Below, piece after piece: positions 5,987 to 7,875 of a stretch of 7,875 nt of DNA. A program made the translations under genes and the position numbers. This stretch comes from an uncultured bacterium. GTDB taxonomy: Bacteria > Hydrogenedentota > Hydrogenedentia > Hydrogenedentales > CAITNO01. The stretch is from assembly GCA_937923585.1 (NCBI GenBank), contig CALDSM010000854.1, positions 1 through 7,875 on the forward strand, read 5' to 3'. Within the stretch, counting starts at the first letter, position 1; each line of letters opens with the position of its first letter. The notes under the pieces were generated by a model. That model saw only the letters and a program-made list of their open reading frames with translations. It searched no databases and was not told the origin of the DNA.

Positions 5987-7099
5987 ATGGAGCGGCGGAC
6001 ATTTCTCGTGTCGGGCGCAGTGCTGGCCCAAACCCTTGCAGCCGAAGCGGGAACCCCGCAGCGGGACACATGCAAAGAAGCCGACGCTCCCGATGTCAGG
6101 CGGGAGAAATCGGACGTGATGAAGATGCGGGATGACGGGCTGTGCAGTCCGCAGGCGGCCCTGATGGCACGGCAACTGCCTGCACTGGCATGCGTGCACG
6201 GCGGCGTTGAATGCCCGCTCATCAAGGGGTCCCGCGCGCGGGCGCTTCTGAAGCGGATGAAAGGGGACCCTTCCCTCGCCATTCGGCTGGAATCAGATGC
6301 GGACGCTGTGCCGCATTATTCGACGCTGTCACCCGCGTCATACGGACGGCAGGCGCCGGAGGAGGTGTTCAACCGCAAGCGCGACCTGGACGTTCTCCAG
6401 CGGCTGGGCCTGTGTCCGGGCGACACGCGCCGCGCGCGCTATCTGGTCGAGCGCCTGTTCGCGCGCATCGAGACCATGAACGGCATATGCTGCCATGACA
6501 CCCCCGGCTGGGAGGGGTGCGCGGCGGCGCGAAACGGAACCTATGAGCGGGTGCGCGCCGCCGGGTGGCAGGAACTGGTGTATCACCGGAGCACGGAAGA
6601 GACGTGTGCCTACCGGCAGCGCAACACGGCGCGCATAGCGTCGGACGACCGTCTCAGCATGCGCCCGCACCATCTCATGTGCCTGGCATGCGGGTACGCG
6701 GGCGGCGCGAACGATGCTCCGCGGTCGAACGACACCCTGTACGAAATCCTTCAGCGCATGCGCAAAGAGCCGAATGTCCCGGTCACGCTGGCGGAGGGAC
6801 CCTGTGAGGCCTGCGATTGCTGCGACGGGTTCCATCCGGAAACCGGGCGCTGCGTGCACGGCGGCGGCCTCATCCGCGACTACAAGAAGGACCTGGACTG
6901 CTTCCAGAAACTCGGCCTGATGCCCGGTGCCACGCTTCCCGCAAACGAACTGTACCGTCTCCTCTTCGAGCGCATTCCGTCCACCCGCGAGGTCTGCGGA
7001 TACGGCGACGGCGTAACCGTCTGCGAGGAGTGGCGTATCTGCGGCGACCCCGGCGGAAATCCGGGCTACGAGGCCTCGCGCCGCGCGGGCATGCCATAA
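5987..7099 (+). CDS. Tat-signal, Cys-rich protein with two DUF1284-like domains
   Basis: The 370-residue protein opens with MERRTFLVSGAVLAQTLAAEAG, a probable twin-arginine signal with a possible cut after AEA (19-21). The second half (about 224-367) has MRPHHLMCLACGY (225-237), a CEACDCC cluster (Cys273, 276, 278, 279), Cys289 and RDYKKDLDCFQKLGLMPG (297-314). The order RPHH-C, then C-x2-C, then a KD..LGL.PG helix resembles DUF1284, a small family suspected to bind iron-sulfur; this is my reading, not a search result. The first half (about 65-193) repeats the same layout: LLKRM..DP, RKRDLDVLQRLGLCPG (130-145), RLFARI (156-161), IC...W..C and YERVRAAG, matching LQRM..EP, KKDLDCFQKLGLMPG, RLLFERI, VC...W..C and YEASRRAG. 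The CxxC cluster and RPHH are absent from it. The start is uncertain: 5954 and 5921 are in frame and none has a convincing Shine-Dalgarno; 5987 puts the RR pair next to the N-terminus. It is probably co-transcribed with the MBL gene 75 bp downstream. The function is unknown; a metal or Fe-S site outside the cytoplasm is inferred. Confidence 0.85.
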   Translation: MERRTFLVSGAVLAQTLAAEAGTPQRDTCKEADAPDVRREKSDVMKMRDDGLCSPQAALMARQLPALACVHGGVECPLIKGSRARALLKRMKGDPSLAIRLESDADAVPHYSTLSPASYGRQAPEEVFNRKRDLDVLQRLGLCPGDTRRARYLVERLFARIETMNGICCHDTPGWEGCAAARNGTYERVRAAGWQELVYHRSTEETCAYRQRNTARIASDDRLSMRPHHLMCLACGYAGGANDAPRSNDTLYEILQRMRKEPNVPVTLAEGPCEACDCCDGFHPETGRCVHGGGLIRDYKKDLDCFQKLGLMPGATLPANELYRLLFERIPSTREVCGYGDGVTVCEEWRICGDPGGNPGYEASRRAGMP

Positions 7100-7133
7100 C
7101 CGGACCGTCCCATGAAAATGCGGGGCCGTCCGG
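7100..7133 (+). other. Intercistronic GC-rich hairpin
   Basis: Directly after the TAA stop, CCGGAC (7100-7105) pairs with GTCCGG (7128-7133). Inside, further G-C pairing and CAT/ATG around a GAAA loop (7114-7117) continue the stem with small mismatches. No T run follows, so it is not a standard intrinsic terminator. It could stabilise the upstream mRNA or adjust expression between the two genes. Confidence 0.4.
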
Positions 7134-7174
7134 CGGCGGCTCCGACTCCACGACACACCCAAAGGAACCCAGCC

Positions 7175-7825
7175 ATGCGCGCAACAGTACTCATCGGAAC
7201 CGCGGCGTTTCTTCTTGCCCATGCCGCCGCGTTGGCGCAGGCGGACCGGCCAAAGCCCGCCGCAGACAAGAGCGAAATCGAGAAGGCCCCCGGACTGTAC
7301 AGGGTCGCCGGGCGCGGCGGAGATGTGGGCAGCGTCTATTGCGTGCTCACACCCGAGCCGGTCCTCATTGACTGCGGCTCACGAAACGGCTGGGACCAGC
7401 TCGTCGGCAACCTCAAACTGCTCGGCTTCACGCCCGGCGACGTCCGCTGGGTCATCGCCACCCACGGTCATTGGGACCACATGGATGCAATGGCGCTGTT
7501 CCAGAGGGAATTTCCGTCGGTCAAGTTCGCCATTCACGCGGGAGACGCGCAGTTTGTGACCGCCGATGACCGCGTCTTTTCCTGCGCCGACCCGCTCTAC
7601 AAGGGCGTCGAGTCCGCGCCCGTCAAGGTGGATCGAATTCTGCTTGACGGCGATACGGTGAATGTGGGCAATGCCGTCTTTCGCATCGTCCACACCCCCG
7701 GGCACACTCCCGGCTCGATCATGGTCGTCACTGAAATCGCCGAAAAGAAGATCGGCTTCAGCGGCGACTCTGTGGCCGGCTACTATTCGCTCATGAACCG
7801 CTCCAGAGAGTCGCCGGCCACAGAG
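7175..7825 (+). CDS. Secreted metallo-beta-lactamase-fold hydrolase, 3' truncated
   Basis: The first 217 codons of a rightward gene are present. A Sec signal peptide (MRATVLIGTAAFLLAHAAALAQA, cut near 21-23) is followed by a beta-lactamase-fold domain: GLYRVAGRGGDVGSVYCVLTPEPVLIDCGS (40-69), the metal motif THGHWDHMD (HxHxDH; His97, His99, Asp101, His102), HTPGHTPGS (173-181; third metal His177) and FSGDS (195-199; bridging Asp198). The last conserved His lies beyond the break. The group covers lactamases, glyoxalase II-like thioesterases, lactonases and phosphodiesterases, so the substrate cannot be named; the HTPGHTPGS pattern is shared by many of them. The start at 7175 is supported by AAAGGAA (7161-7167) 7 nt upstream. 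The reading frame runs on to the window end, but codons after 217 are sequencing adapter and must not be annotated as protein; residues from about 211 on may also be artefactual. Confidence 0.88.
7768..7825. repeat. 13-bp inverted repeat abutting the adapter
   Basis: CTCTGTGGCCGGC (7768-7780) and its exact reverse complement GCCGGCCACAGAG (7813-7825) flank a 32-nt spacer. In addition AGAGTCGCC (7807-7815) is the reverse complement of 7763-7771. The right arm ends exactly where the adapter begins, which suggests a fold-back or chimeric read end and not a natural hairpin. Confidence 0.6.
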
Positions 7826-7875
7826 AGATCGGAAGAGCACACGTCTGAACTCCAGTCACGATCAGAACTCGTATG
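7826..7875 (+). other. Illumina TruSeq adapter plus index (non-genomic)
   Basis: The 34 bases at 7826-7859 match the TruSeq read-1 3' adapter from AGATCGGAAGAGC to CCAGTCAC. They are followed by GATCAG (7860-7865), which is TruSeq index 9, and then AACTCGTATG, which differs from the expected ATCTCGTATG at one base (7867). In the frame of the MBL gene it reads as RSEEHTSELQS, a peptide that marks adapter contamination. This is assembly contamination at a contig end. Confidence 0.97.

Noticed and set aside
5798..6199. N-terminal extension of the GH31 open frame by 134 codons
   Set aside because: It overlaps the divergent Tat-protein gene and the promoter region, its sequence looks like noise, and the basic tail plus membrane anchor begins at ATG 5797.
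6338..7222. Leftward open frame of 294 codons opposite the DUF1284-like gene
   Set aside because: Antisense shadow; the plus-strand frame has duplicated conserved motifs and a Tat signal.
7826..7875. C-terminal residues RSEEHTSELQS of the MBL-fold protein as a real peptide
   Set aside because: They are the translation of TruSeq adapter sequence.
1..7875. CRISPR arrays, tRNA or rRNA genes, transposases
   Set aside because: No regularly spaced repeats, no tRNA-like cloverleaf and no transposase or integrase motifs were seen in reading both strands.

Overview
The window is about 7.8 kb of GC-rich bacterial DNA, probably a metagenome-assembled contig. A DUF1559-type pseudopilin, Tat-exported glycosidase-like proteins and a short fibronectin-III lipoprotein fit the PVC/Planctomycetes/Lentisphaerae/Candidatus Hydrogenedentes part of the tree. 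This placement rests on protein style only; no marker gene is present.

Layout. (1) At the left edge a lipoprotein with a fibronectin-III-like domain runs leftward off the window. (2) A TTGACA-N17-TACCAT promoter drives a rightward type II secretion/prepilin-like protein (569-1594). (3) Two leftward genes form a probable operon of secreted carbohydrate enzymes: a membrane-anchored GH31 hydrolase of the YihQ (sulfoquinovosidase) clade (5797-3485), followed 74 bp later by a Tat-exported protein with a GH20/GH67/GH163-like layout (3410-1641). Their promoter appears to be TTGACA-N17-TATGCT at 5850-5822. (4) Divergent from this pair and rightward are a Tat-signal, Cys-rich protein made of two diverged copies of a DUF1284-like domain (5987-7099), then a secreted metallo-beta-lactamase-fold hydrolase (from 7175) that is cut off. 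(5) The last 50 bases are Illumina TruSeq adapter plus index, not genome.

Taken together this is cell-envelope and extracellular glycan-processing content. All six proteins carry an export signal (Tat, Sec, lipobox, prepilin or signal anchor). The most interesting biology is the GH31 enzyme, which keeps the YihQ catalytic and substrate-binding frame but has Gln where YihQ has its sulfonate-binding Arg301, and the DUF1284-like tandem duplication, whose first half has lost most of the Cys/His residues of the second half. The glycosidase-like protein and the DUF1284-like protein both combine a Tat signal with a Cys cluster, which suggests that metal- or cluster-bearing folded proteins are exported. 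No mobile element, CRISPR array, tRNA or rRNA was seen.
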